Assembly (NCBI RefSeq): GCF_003430825.1
Contig: NZ_CP024047.1
Location: forward strand, 434,001 to 498,000
Direction of reading: 5' to 3'
Length of the DNA stretch: 64,000 nt
Origin: Natrarchaeobaculum sulfurireducens
GTDB lineage: Archaea > Halobacteriota > Halobacteria > Halobacteriales > Natrialbaceae
Numbering within the stretch: the first letter of the stretch is position 1; each line of letters opens with the position of its first letter. The notes under the pieces were generated by a model. It saw nothing but the letters and a program-made list of their open reading frames with translations, searched no databases and was not told where the DNA came from. Position numbers and translations under genes: made by a program. Positions 9,830 to 18,722 of this stretch are shown one piece after another.

Positions 9830-10858
9830 CTACCCTTGAACGCGCCGGAGTCGTCTCGAGACGCGAGCGAGAACCCCGTCGGGGAGGATTTCGTCTTCGT
9901 TCACGATGAGCGAGATGGTCACAACTCCGGAGAGGGCAAGTGGGAACCAGAACGTGATCAAGCGTGCGAGCAAGGCGACCGACAGTCCCTCGGCGAACGT
10001 CGCGCCAGCGCCAACGAGCACGAGCGCCAGCGTCCCTTCGAACGTACCCGTACCGCCCGGCGAAATCGGGGCGAGGCCGACTATGTAGGCGAGGAACGTC
10101 CCGACAACGACGATGGCGAGGCCGACGTCGAGACCGAGGGTCACCGCGACGACGTAGATCTTGATCGGGTACAGCCCCCACAGTAGTAACGAGATGCCAT
10201 AGAGCCACCACCGACTGCGCCGGTCGAGCAACGCGCTCGCCTCCTGTATGAGCGACCGGACGACGCCCCGCCACCGCTCGACGTGGCTCGAGAGCGTTTG
10301 TTCCCAGTCCGACGCCGAATCGTCGGGATCACGCCGGTGAAACCAGAGAGATACCGACGCGACGAGCCCGCCGACGAGGCCGACTGCAACCACGGCAGAG
10401 CTACTGACAGTGGGCGTGATTGGAATCTCGAGTTGGACGGTAGCGAGCACGACCGCGGCGATTGCGATGAGCACGAACGGAAGCATCGAGACGTACTTCT
10501 GAGCGAGCAGGACCGACGTGATCGTCCCGTAGGCGGCATCCGTCGTCCGCTCGAACAGGTAGACTTTCGCGGCCATCCCGCCCAGTTTCGACGATGGCGT
10601 GACGCTCTCGACGAAGCCAGCAGCGAGCGTCACCTCGAGGATGCGACGAAACGAGACGGTGACGTCGGCCCGACGGAACAGGTACTGCCACTGGTAGCTG
10701 ATGATGAAGAACGTGAGAATCTGCACCAGCGCGAGGCCGGCGAGTACGAGCGGGTTTCCGCGGCCGATCGCCGTCCGGATGTCTGCCCAGCCGGCTGCCA
10801 CTGTGAGCCCTGCGAGGACGGCGATACCCACGGTCCAGAGCAGGAGCTTCCGGTTCAC
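9830..10858 (-). CDS. Flippase-like integral membrane protein (LPG synthase TM / UPF0104 family)
   Basis: 342 residues with about eight transmembrane segments. The first (LLLWTVGIAVLAGLTVAAGW), the SYQWQYLFRRADV region and the ESVTPSSKLGGMAAKVYLF loop are typical of the lysylphosphatidylglycerol-synthase transmembrane domain family. In archaea these proteins are proposed lipid or lipid-linked-glycan transporters or flippases; no substrate can be deduced. It begins six bases after a methyltransferase gene on the same strand, implying a two-gene operon. The C-terminus is short and charged. Confidence 0.85.
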   Translation of the reverse strand: MNRKLLLWTVGIAVLAGLTVAAGWADIRTAIGRGNPLVLAGLALVQILTFFIISYQWQYLFRRADVTVSFRRILEVTLAAGFVESVTPSSKLGGMAAKVYLFERTTDAAYGTITSVLLAQKYVSMLPFVLIAIAAVVLATVQLEIPITPTVSSSAVVAVGLVGGLVASVSLWFHRRDPDDSASDWEQTLSSHVERWRGVVRSLIQEASALLDRRSRWWLYGISLLLWGLYPIKIYVVAVTLGLDVGLAIVVVGTFLAYIVGLAPISPGGTGTFEGTLALVLVGAGATFAEGLSVALLARLITFWFPLALSGVVTISLIVNEDEILPDGVLARVSRRLRRVQG

Positions 10859-10864
10859 GGCGAA

Positions 10865-11422
10865 TCACCTCCGCTCGAACAGCAGCGACTTTCCGAACGT
10901 CGGCATCGGGTGTGAGACGGCGTCGACGGGCTCGTACGCTGGTGGTAGTGCACCGTACTCGTCCGCGACGGCGCCTCGAGGGTGGCGAACGACGATGCGG
11001 TCCGGCCCGTCCTCGAGCGCTCGAAGGTGGTCGACGATCTCGGCTTTGGGCGTAGCCTGGACGGCGACGAACGCGGTCGTCACCGTCTCGTGTGGGAGGG
11101 GCGCGTCGTCGGCGGCACGACCGTCGCCAGTGACGATCTGAACCCGATCAGCCACGTTCGCGTAGGCGACGTTTCGTCTCGCTCGCTCGGGGACCGAATC
11201 GTCGTTGTCGAGGGCGTAGACGTCGGCGTCGGCCAGCTTGGCAACCAACACCGCGGTAAACGGCATTGCACCGCAGCCGACGTTGAGGACGGTGTCCCGC
11301 CGGTCGACGCCCGCAAGTTCGATCTCGCGACCCACGACACCGCGGTAACACCGCGTGTAGAGATCGAACAGCAACGGCGCAGTCGTACCGGATTTCTCGA
11401 GCTTCGCGAAGACGTGTTTCAT
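10865..11422 (-). CDS. Class I SAM-dependent methyltransferase
   Basis: 185 residues. Motif I is DTVLNVGCGAMPF, motif II VYALDNDDS, and a later VTGDGRAADDAPLP strand gives motif III, so a Rossmann methyltransferase binding S-adenosylmethionine is well supported. The target is unknown. It starts an operon with the flippase-like gene six bases downstream, which hints at a lipid or membrane-linked substrate (inference). A palindrome sits 40-70 bases upstream of its start. Confidence 0.85.
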   Translation of the reverse strand: MKHVFAKLEKSGTTAPLLFDLYTRCYRGVVGREIELAGVDRRDTVLNVGCGAMPFTAVLVAKLADADVYALDNDDSVPERARRNVAYANVADRVQIVTGDGRAADDAPLPHETVTTAFVAVQATPKAEIVDHLRALEDGPDRIVVRHPRGAVADEYGALPPAYEPVDAVSHPMPTFGKSLLFERR

Positions 11423-11462
11423 TGTTGGGAGTCGTCTAACCGGCTCGTTCGCGCGCCGGCTT

Positions 11463-11493
11463 AATCTCTACTTTCAGTAATGAAAGCGAGATT
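11463..11493. promoter_or_regulatory. Palindrome upstream of the methyltransferase operon
   Basis: CTTTCA at 11471-11476 and TGAAAG at 11481-11486 form a perfect six-base arm pair around GTAA; AATCT and AGATT extend the symmetry on both sides. On the minus strand it lies just upstream of a TTAAT-type AT-rich element before the methyltransferase start at 11422. It could be an operator or, equally, part of the edge of the neighbouring insertion remnant. Confidence 0.35.
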
Positions 11494-11520
11494 GTAAAGA
11501 TTTCGGACTTATCAAGCGGG

Positions 11521-11862
11521 GTAGGGCGCTGAAACCTCGTGCTTCAGCACGGAGATACAGCGCCCATAGCGCATTTTAACGTCCTCTACAACGTATTGAA
11601 CGCTATCCGAGAGGGCCTATCCGCCCTCTGTCAATGAGACAGTATCGGGAGTCACTCGTTCATCGTGGAAGGCACCCTTCCAATGATGAACAGGGTGCAA
11701 GTAACTCAACATAACCCCGAATCTCCGCTCGAGACGGTGGATAGGGATAACGGTAGCGTGGCACTGCCAGCATTCCCTTGGGGATATCAAACCGTACCTC
11801 TCTCAACCCAGCAAGCCGTCGCTCGTGGGAAGCTCCGCCGGTTACGGTGAAGCGGATGTCAC
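11521..11862 (+). mobile_element. Remnant of IS200/IS605-family (IS1341-type, TnpB) element
   Basis: The left part holds nested hairpins: GGGCGCTG (11524-11531) with CAGCGCCC (11558-11565), enclosing CGTGCT-TC-AGCACG. The right part contains a short open frame (11665-11850) and ends in GTGGGAAGCTCCGCC...GGCGGATGTCAC-like sequence, the style of haloarchaeal TnpB-element right ends, with a small terminal stem. No intact tnpA or tnpB is present; the internal frame of 61 codons may be the eroded C-terminus of TnpB. The right end abuts the stop codon of the arginine decarboxylase gene. Assignment rests on recalled end motifs, so it is moderate. Confidence 0.45.
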
Positions 11863-12338
11863 AGAATCGGTTCGCTCTTCCCGTAGACGGCAGCGACGAG
11901 CGCTGTGGTGTAGCTTCCGGACTCCGCCTGGCTACTCTCGACGGCGACGTGTGGGTCGGTAAACGCCCAGTCTCTCAGTTCTTGACCCGCGGACAGCCCC
12001 TCGCGGACGCGACGCTCGACGTCTTCACGTCCCGTCTCGCCCGCGACTTCGTAGAACAGTCCTGGGCCGTCGTCGGCAGCCTGCGACCACGCGAGTGCGG
12101 CGCTTACGCGGCCGGGACCGGCGGTCGTGGCTCGAGACTCGACGACGGTCAGACGCTCACCGGCCGGACCGAGGTCGGGGGCGGTGCCGACGGCCTCGAC
12201 GTCGACGTCGGCCGGAATCACGGAAGAGACGGAGACGAGGTTGTAGTTCTCGATACCCGCTCGCGCGAGGGCGGCGTCGTAAGAGGCCATCGCCGTGGGG
12301 GCGGATGCTGACCCCCAGACGACTCGAATCGGGCTCAT
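11859..12338 (-). CDS. pdaD: Pyruvoyl-dependent arginine decarboxylase
   Basis: Converts arginine to agmatine, the first step toward archaeal polyamines and agmatidine. The 159-residue proenzyme is expected to self-cleave between Ser38 and Ser39 within NLVSVSSVIP, generating the pyruvoyl cofactor from the second serine; this motif and the GPGRVSAALAW strand match the PvlArgDC family. The start at 12338 (MSPIRVVWGSASAPTAM) is standard. Its stop codon coincides with the last bases of the insertion remnant described next to it, so the element inserted immediately behind or at the gene end. Confidence 0.95.
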   Translation of the reverse strand: MSPIRVVWGSASAPTAMASYDAALARAGIENYNLVSVSSVIPADVDVEAVGTAPDLGPAGERLTVVESRATTAGPGRVSAALAWSQAADDGPGLFYEVAGETGREDVERRVREGLSAGQELRDWAFTDPHVAVESSQAESGSYTTALVAAVYGKSEPIL

Positions 12339-12428
12339 ATCCGCATTCGGAGACGGGTGCCGTAAGGAGTTGCGGTTCGCGAGCGGGCCGGCGATGACCC
12401 GGAAGTCACGCCTTGGCGTGACCGATTG

Positions 12429-13661
12429 TTACTGGTAGAAGTAGCCTGCCGAGGAAATGACGTCGCTCGAGTCGTCGTTTTCGATCTTCTCGAACGCCTC
12501 GAGGAAGTCCTCGTGGCGGACCTCGTCGCGGTCGGCGCGGATGGCGAACATGCCTGCTTCGGTGGCGAGACTCTCGATCTCAGCACCGGAGTAGCCGTCG
12601 GTCTTCTCGGCCAGCGCCGCGAAGTCGATCCCGTCGCTGACGTTCATCCCGCGGGTGTGGATCTCGAGGATGCGCTCTCGTCCTTCCTGGTTGGGTTCTG
12701 GCACTTCGATGAGGCGGTCGAACCGGCCGGGTCGCAAGATCGCGCGGTCGAGCATATCGAAGCGGTTGGTGGCGGCGATGATACGGATCTCGCCGCGGGC
12801 CTCGAAGCCGTCCATCTCGGCGAGCAGTTGCATCATCGTTCGCTGGACCTCGGCGTCGCCGGAGGTCTTGGATTCGGTACGAGTCGCGGCGATGGCGTCG
12901 ATCTCGTCGATGAAGATGATGGCGGGTTCGCGCTCGCGAGCCATCTCGAAGAGGTCGCGGACGAGTCGCGAGCCCTCGCCGATGAACTTCCGAACGAGCT
13001 CGGAACCAGCCATCTTGATGAAGGTGGCGTCGGTTTTGTTGGCGACGGCTTTCGCGAGCATGGTCTTGCCCGTTCCTGGCGGGCCGTACAGCAAGACTCC
13101 GCTCGGCGGTTCGATGCCGACTTTCTCGAACACCTCGGGTTCGGCGAGTGGCTGTTCGACCGCTTCGCGGACCTCGCGGATCTGCTCGTCGATGCCGCCG
13201 ATATCCTCATAGCCCACCTGCGGTCGCTCGGTGATCTCCATCGACTGGGCGCGAGCGTCCGTCTCGGCCTCGAGGATCCGCTGGATCGCGAACGAATCGT
13301 TGACGGCGACGCGGTCACCGGCCGTGACGCGGTCGGCGATCCGCGGTGAGACCTCGGTGAGCACTTCCTGATTGTTGCCGTGTTGTTTGACGATCACGTT
13401 GCCGTTGTCCATCACGTCCTCGACGGTCGCGATGTACAGCGACGAACTTTTCAGCGTCTCGTTTTCCCGTTCGACCCGGTCGACGCGCTCGCGGAGGCGT
13501 TCGCGACGCTCGTCGGCTTCCTCGAGCTGGTCGGAGAGCTGTTCGTTGACGTCGACGAGGTCTACGAAGTGGCCGCGCAGCGCCTCGAGCCGCTCGGCGT
13601 CTGGAAGGTCGGGATCGATATCGCGGTGAGGTCGGTCGGGGAGAGACGGGCTTCGAGACAT
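12429..13661 (-). CDS. pan: Proteasome-activating nucleotidase (PAN)
   Basis: AAA+ ATPase that unfolds substrates for the archaeal 20S proteasome. From ATG 13661 (MSRSPSLPDRPHRD) it has 410 residues: an N-terminal coiled coil (about 35-72), an OB domain (about 75-130), Walker A GPPGTGKT at 193-200, Walker B IIFIDE at 248-253 and the second region of homology with AILRPGRFDR. The C-terminus ends in Phe-Tyr-Gln, a HbYX motif that docks into and opens the proteasome gate. An upstream in-frame extension is Arg-rich and rejected. It lies downstream of pepF on the same strand. Confidence 0.96.
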   Translation of the reverse strand: MSRSPSLPDRPHRDIDPDLPDAERLEALRGHFVDLVDVNEQLSDQLEEADERRERLRERVDRVERENETLKSSSLYIATVEDVMDNGNVIVKQHGNNQEVLTEVSPRIADRVTAGDRVAVNDSFAIQRILEAETDARAQSMEITERPQVGYEDIGGIDEQIREVREAVEQPLAEPEVFEKVGIEPPSGVLLYGPPGTGKTMLAKAVANKTDATFIKMAGSELVRKFIGEGSRLVRDLFEMAREREPAIIFIDEIDAIAATRTESKTSGDAEVQRTMMQLLAEMDGFEARGEIRIIAATNRFDMLDRAILRPGRFDRLIEVPEPNQEGRERILEIHTRGMNVSDGIDFAALAEKTDGYSGAEIESLATEAGMFAIRADRDEVRHEDFLEAFEKIENDDSSDVISSAGYFYQ

Positions 13662-13771
13662 CCTGATGTCCGCCGATACGTCCCCGACGATAAATGTGCC
13701 TTTGGGTCGTCGGTGGTTTTTGCGCCACCACGGTCGCTCCCGGGGTCGATTGTGCCGGTCGACGGCGCTCG

Positions 13772-15565
13772 TCACTCGAGCAGCGCTTCCATCTCGTCCA
13801 GCCGGTCGCCGTAGGTTGTGAGCGCGCGTTCGATCGGCTCTGACGTGCTCATGTCGACGCCAGCGATCCGCAGCAGTTCCAGTGGGTACTCGCGTGAGCC
13901 CTGCTGGAGGAACTCGAGGTAGTCGTCGGCTGCGGTCTCGCCGTCTTCGAGGATGCGGTCGACGATGGCGAGCGCGGCGGAGAGACCGGTCGCATACTGG
14001 TAGACGTAAAACGCCCGGTAGAAATGTGGAATGCGCATCCACTCGCGGGCGATTCGGTCGTCGATCACGGCGGGTTCGTAGTAATCGGATTTGAGCCCCC
14101 GGTAGAGATCGTCCAGTCGGTCCGCGGTCAACGGCTCTCCCGCTTCCTCTAAGCGATGGGCTTCGTGTTCGAACTCCGCAAAGAGCGTCTGACGGTAGAG
14201 CGTCGAGCGAACGCGTTCGGCGAACTCGTTCAAGACGTGTGTGCGGAACTCGGGGTCGTCAACGGTCTCGAGCAGGTGCTGGGTCAACAGTGCCTCGTTG
14301 ACCGTGCTTGCGACCTCGGCGACGAAAATCTCGTAGCCCGAGTAGATGTAGGGCTGTTCGTCTTTCGTCAACTCGGAGTGCATCGAGTGGCCGAGTTCGT
14401 GGGCCAGCGTGTACATCGAGGAGATGTCGTCCTGGTAGTTCATCAGGATGAACGGCTGGGTGTCGTAGGTGCCGCCGGAGTAGGCACCGGACTGTTTGCC
14501 CTCGTTCTCGTAGACGTCGACCCACCGGGAGTCGAGTCCCTCGGCGACGCGAGACTGGTACGCCTCGCCCAGCGGCTCGAGGGCGTCGACGACGTACTCG
14601 GTCGCCTGGTCGTACTCGACGTCGGGGCCGCCATCGCCGGTCAGCGGCATGTAGAGGTCCCACATCCGGAGCTCGTCGACTCCGAGGGCCTCGCGTTTGA
14701 GTTCGGCGTGGTGGTGGAGCTTCTCGACGTTGTCGTGGACGGTCTCGACGAGCGTGTCGTAGACCTCTACGGGGACGTTGGGTCCGTCGAGAGCGGCCTC
14801 GCGGGCGGTCTCGTAGTCGCGCGCCTGGGCGAGTTTGACGTCGGCTTTGACGCTGTTCTTGTAGGAGGCGGCGACGGTGTTTCGCACCGACTCCCACTCG
14901 TCGAAGTAGGCCTCGTAGACGCGCTGGCGGAACTCGCGGTCGGGCCGTTTGAGCAGGTTGACGAAGTTGCTCTGAGTGATCTGGATGGTTTCCCCGTCCG
15001 GGTCCTCGACGACGGGGAACTCCATGTCGGCGTTCGAGAGCATGGTGTACACCTCGCCCGTCGCGCCCGTGACCTCACCCAGGTCAGCCAGCAGCGCTTC
15101 GACCTCCGCCGACCGGGTGTGTGGTTTCATCCGCAACACGTCGTCGACGTAGTGGTCGTACGTCTCGAGGTCTGACTCCGTCTCGACCATCGCCTCGAAC
15201 TCCTCGTGGGTGAGTTCCTGAAGTTCGGGTTCGATGAACGACGCGGCCGACTGGGCGTCGGCGGCCAGCGACTGTGCGCGGGCGGTCAGCGCCTGGTAGT
15301 GCTGGTTCGTCGTGTCCTCGTCGCGGCGCATCCGGGCGTAGGCGGCGACGGTCGACACGTCGCGCATGACCTCGTCGCGTAACTCGAGGACGGCACGCAG
15401 GGTCTCGGCGTCGTCGGTGGCCTCTCCCTCGTAACTCGAGAGTTCGTCGACGCGTTCGGCGACGGCCTCGTATGCCGCCTCCCAGTCCTCGTCGGTCGTG
15501 TAGATGCTCTCGAGGTCCCAGGTATACTCCTCGTTGACCTCGGAACGGTCCGGAACGGAACTCAT
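13772..15565 (-). CDS. pepF: Oligoendopeptidase F (M3 family)
   Basis: Cytoplasmic zinc metallopeptidase degrading oligopeptides, 597 residues as usual for M3B. The zinc site HELGHSMHSE is at about residues 388-397, preceded by FILMNYQDDISSMYTLAHE; the third ligand glutamate lies in the following EIFVAEVASTVNEALL segment. The PAN gene lies 110 bp downstream on the same strand, and an M28 peptidase is divergent, so this is a small proteolysis neighbourhood. Confidence 0.95.
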   Translation of the reverse strand: MSSVPDRSEVNEEYTWDLESIYTTDEDWEAAYEAVAERVDELSSYEGEATDDAETLRAVLELRDEVMRDVSTVAAYARMRRDEDTTNQHYQALTARAQSLAADAQSAASFIEPELQELTHEEFEAMVETESDLETYDHYVDDVLRMKPHTRSAEVEALLADLGEVTGATGEVYTMLSNADMEFPVVEDPDGETIQITQSNFVNLLKRPDREFRQRVYEAYFDEWESVRNTVAASYKNSVKADVKLAQARDYETAREAALDGPNVPVEVYDTLVETVHDNVEKLHHHAELKREALGVDELRMWDLYMPLTGDGGPDVEYDQATEYVVDALEPLGEAYQSRVAEGLDSRWVDVYENEGKQSGAYSGGTYDTQPFILMNYQDDISSMYTLAHELGHSMHSELTKDEQPYIYSGYEIFVAEVASTVNEALLTQHLLETVDDPEFRTHVLNEFAERVRSTLYRQTLFAEFEHEAHRLEEAGEPLTADRLDDLYRGLKSDYYEPAVIDDRIAREWMRIPHFYRAFYVYQYATGLSAALAIVDRILEDGETAADDYLEFLQQGSREYPLELLRIAGVDMSTSEPIERALTTYGDRLDEMEALLE

Positions 15566-15696
15566 GGCAGCAGGTTCGGAACGATGGTGGTAAAACGTAT
15601 CGAACGAATACGGTTTCTCCGCCTCTCGTCGCCGCCGTGGCCCTCGAGCGCCGCGAGCGGCCCAACGATTTTCCTGCTCGAGAGAGATGCCGAGAT

Positions 15697-17142
15697 ATGG
15701 ACGACCGCGACGCCGACGACACCGACCCGCTCACGACGCGCGTCGACGCGCTCGAGCCGGCGATCGGCCGGGCCTGGACCGACGACCGTTCGTGGACCCT
15801 GCTCACGCGGCTGACCGAACTCCCCCACCGGATGGGCGGCTCGCCAGGCGAACGACGCGCCGCCGACCTCCTCAGCGAGGCGTTTCGGAACGCGGGACTC
15901 GAGGACGTTTCGATCAGCGAGTTTCCGATGCAATACTGGGAGCGTGGGACGACCGAGTTCGCTGTCCTCGAGGACCGGTCGCCGTCAGGCGGGGACGATA
16001 CGCTCGAGGACGCCGAGCCAGATCGAATCGACGCCGGATGCAACCGCTCGTTCGAGGCCATCGCACTGCCGTACTCTCCGGCGAGCGACGTCACTGGGCC
16101 GCTCGTCGACATCGGCTACGGGACGCCCGAGGAGATCGCCGACGTCGACCTCCAGGGTGCGATCGCCCTCTCGAGTACGACGACGCCACCGGGAAAGCGG
16201 TTCGTCCACCGGATGGAGACGTTCGGCCACGCCGTCGCGGCCGGGGCGGCGGGGTTCGTCTTTGCCAATCACGTCCCCGGACAGCTGCCGCCGACCGGTG
16301 CGTTGACGTTCGACGGTGAAGCCGCAGCACCGGGAATCGGCGTCAGCGCCGAAACCGGTGACTGGCTCCGGGAATACGCCGCCGACGGCGTCCGCGCTCG
16401 CATCCGCGTCGACGCGACCACTCAGGACGGCTCGAGCCAGAACGTCGCCGCCACAGTCGGCCCCGACACCGATACGGAGGTGCTCGTCGTCGCCCACTAC
16501 GACGCCCACGACGTCGCCGAGGGTGCCCTCGACAACGGCTGTGGCATCGCCACCGTCGTCGGCGCGGCCGCGGTCCTGTCGGCGATCGAGGACTCGCTCG
16601 CTCAGCGCGTCCGCCTCGTCGGCGTCGGCTGTGAAGAGATCGGCCTGCTGGGTGCCGAGGCGCTGGCCGACGATCTCGACCTCGAGTCGGTTAGCGCGGT
16701 TCTCAACGTGGACGGAGCGGGTCGGTTCCGGAACCTACGAGCGCTCACCCACGGCTCGGCGGCGCTCGAGGAGCTGGCCGAACGCGTCACCGACGACCTG
16801 GGTCAGCCACTCGCCGTCGAGTCCGACCCACACCCGTTCAGCGACCACTGGCCGTTCCTCCGGGCGGGCGTGCCCGCCATCCAGCTCCACAGCGAGCCCC
16901 CCGAAGGCCGCGAACGCGGGCGCGGCTGGGGACATACGGCCGCCGATACGCGAGACAAGGTCGACCCGCGAAACCTCCGCGAACACGCCGTCCTGACGGC
17001 CCGTATCGCCTGCGAGCTGACCCACGCGTCCGTTCCTCGAGTGGCGGATGCGGAACTCCGGGAGCAACTGCAGGCCCAGGAGTACGAGTCGGGGATGCAA
17101 GCGGCGGATCTGTGGCCCGACCGGTGGGCCGATCGGGCATAG
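15697..17142 (+). CDS. M28-family metallopeptidase (aminopeptidase-like)
   Basis: 481 residues from ATG 15697 (MDDRDADDTDPLTTRVDALE). A PA-domain-like insert (about residues 125-235) precedes the peptidase core. Expected dinuclear zinc ligands are seen in VVAHYDAHD, EGALDNGCG, GCEEIGLLGAEAL and LNVDGAGR, with SDHWPFLRAGVP downstream. No signal peptide is visible, so it is probably cytoplasmic. A longer in-frame start 60 bases upstream is Arg-rich and unlikely. Its gene is divergent from pepF and converges on the DUF418 gene. Confidence 0.9.
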   Translation: MDDRDADDTDPLTTRVDALEPAIGRAWTDDRSWTLLTRLTELPHRMGGSPGERRAADLLSEAFRNAGLEDVSISEFPMQYWERGTTEFAVLEDRSPSGGDDTLEDAEPDRIDAGCNRSFEAIALPYSPASDVTGPLVDIGYGTPEEIADVDLQGAIALSSTTTPPGKRFVHRMETFGHAVAAGAAGFVFANHVPGQLPPTGALTFDGEAAAPGIGVSAETGDWLREYAADGVRARIRVDATTQDGSSQNVAATVGPDTDTEVLVVAHYDAHDVAEGALDNGCGIATVVGAAAVLSAIEDSLAQRVRLVGVGCEEIGLLGAEALADDLDLESVSAVLNVDGAGRFRNLRALTHGSAALEELAERVTDDLGQPLAVESDPHPFSDHWPFLRAGVPAIQLHSEPPEGRERGRGWGHTAADTRDKVDPRNLREHAVLTARIACELTHASVPRVADAELREQLQAQEYESGMQAADLWPDRWADRA

Positions 17143-17183
17143 GGGCTGCCGTTGAACGGTGGCCGTCTCCGACCGAACCGTGC

Positions 17184-18482
17184 TCACTCCTCGAGGCGCA
17201 TCGGCTGTCGCGTCCGGTAGGTGAGCGTCCGCCAGACCCACTCGACGGGCCCGAACCGGAACCGGCGGAGCCACCACACCGAAAGCGAGATCTGGAGCGC
17301 CCAGATCAGGACGACCACGCCGAGCAGCTCTACCCGGCGTACCTGCCCGAACAGTCCGAGCCCGTGTCCGTAGAAGATCGTCGTCGCCAGGAGGGTCTGG
17401 AGCAGGTAGTTCGTGAACGCGGTTCGGCCCACCGCCGCTAACGCGTGGACGACCATCCCATCGCGCAGCCACCGACAGAGCAGCATGATCCCGGCGAGGT
17501 AGCCGGTCGCGAGCAGCGGGGCTCCCCAGTAGTTGAACTGAAACGCGAGCGTGAGCACCGGAACCGTCTGCCAGGCGATCGCCTCGCGGACCCAGACACC
17601 CACGAGGACCAGCCCCAATCCGACCCCGCCAGCGCCGACGAACAGCCGCCGGTAAAAGCGCGTACTCCGCGCGTTGGTGATGATTCCCCACTTGTAAAGC
17701 GCCATTCCGACGATCATCAGTCCACCGAGCATCCAGAACATCTCGAAGACGAACCCCACGGTGTGAAACTCGAGCATCAGGGGAACCCGGTGTGCCAGCT
17801 GGTCGAGCCAGCCGCTCTGGTAGATCTCGATCTCGCGTTCCGGCGAGAGGGTCGCACCGAAGGCGGCGAGCAGGGAGTCCTCGAGTTCGGCCCGACCGTC
17901 TGCCGGAAGCGAGAGGTAGCCGATCCCCAACAGGAGATAGAAGCCCGCCGGGAGCGCGAACATCACGGCCCCGAGCGCGAACTGTCGGCTGGGCCGCCAC
18001 CGCCACACCCAGACCACGAGGAACCCCGAAAGGGCGTAGAAGACGAGGATGTCGCCGTACCAGAGCAGGTAGGCGTGTCCGAGCCCGATAACGAGCAGCC
18101 AGAACGTTCTGGCGAAGTGTATCCGCCGACCGGGCTGTCCTTTCCGCTCTTTGGACTCGAGAAAGAGGACGATCCCGGCACCGAACATGAACGTAAACAG
18201 GGTCACGAACTTCTGCTCGAAGAAGACGTGACTGACCAGCCACGCCAGGTAGTCAACGCCGGTAAAGTTCCCGTAGAGGGCGGGGTTGAACGACGCGATC
18301 GTCGGCAGTCCGAACAGCCAGATGTTGATCACCAGAATCCCGAGGAGGGCAAACCCACGGAGCGCATCGAGGGCGACGATCCGATCGGAGGGAGCCGTCG
18401 GTCCGCCGTCGTCCGAATCCGACGGATTCACGCGGTTCTCAGGCGACGGCGTCGGTGTGGATGTCGTGTCCTCGTGCGTCAT
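17184..18482 (-). CDS. DUF418 family integral membrane protein
   Basis: 432 residues with about ten transmembrane helices after a charged 30-residue N-terminus. DRIVALDALRGFALLGILVIN at the start of the membrane region is the hallmark of the YeiB/DUF418 (acyltransferase-3-like) superfamily, and the C-terminal DUF418 region contains WKWGI- and FTNYLLQTLLAT-type helices, ending in RFGPVEWVWRTLTY. Function is unknown in archaea; transport of small molecules has been suggested for relatives. It stands alone, between two convergent/divergent neighbours. Confidence 0.85.
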   Translation of the reverse strand: MTHEDTTSTPTPSPENRVNPSDSDDGGPTAPSDRIVALDALRGFALLGILVINIWLFGLPTIASFNPALYGNFTGVDYLAWLVSHVFFEQKFVTLFTFMFGAGIVLFLESKERKGQPGRRIHFARTFWLLVIGLGHAYLLWYGDILVFYALSGFLVVWVWRWRPSRQFALGAVMFALPAGFYLLLGIGYLSLPADGRAELEDSLLAAFGATLSPEREIEIYQSGWLDQLAHRVPLMLEFHTVGFVFEMFWMLGGLMIVGMALYKWGIITNARSTRFYRRLFVGAGGVGLGLVLVGVWVREAIAWQTVPVLTLAFQFNYWGAPLLATGYLAGIMLLCRWLRDGMVVHALAAVGRTAFTNYLLQTLLATTIFYGHGLGLFGQVRRVELLGVVVLIWALQISLSVWWLRRFRFGPVEWVWRTLTYRTRQPMRLEE

Positions 18483-18722
18483 TTTCTCTCGTCCGGATGA
18501 CTGGTGTGTTCTCTCAAAGCGCGTTTAACTGTTCGTTTTCGCGGGCAATACCGCCGCGGTCAGCCCGACGACGTCTCTCCATCGTCTCCCAGCCAGCGCC
18601 GATCTCGATCCGTCCTTCCTCCAACCCCGTCCCGGATGACTCGAGTCGCTCCCACCCCAGCGACGGACATATCAACCAAACGTCGTGAAAGGGTTTTACC
18701 GACGCCGTCGCCAGTTCATCGT

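Noticed and set aside
13662-14042. N-terminal extension of PAN by 127 residues
   Set aside because: Arg/Pro-rich, overlaps the end of pepF, and PAN proteins begin near ATG 13661 with a coiled coil.
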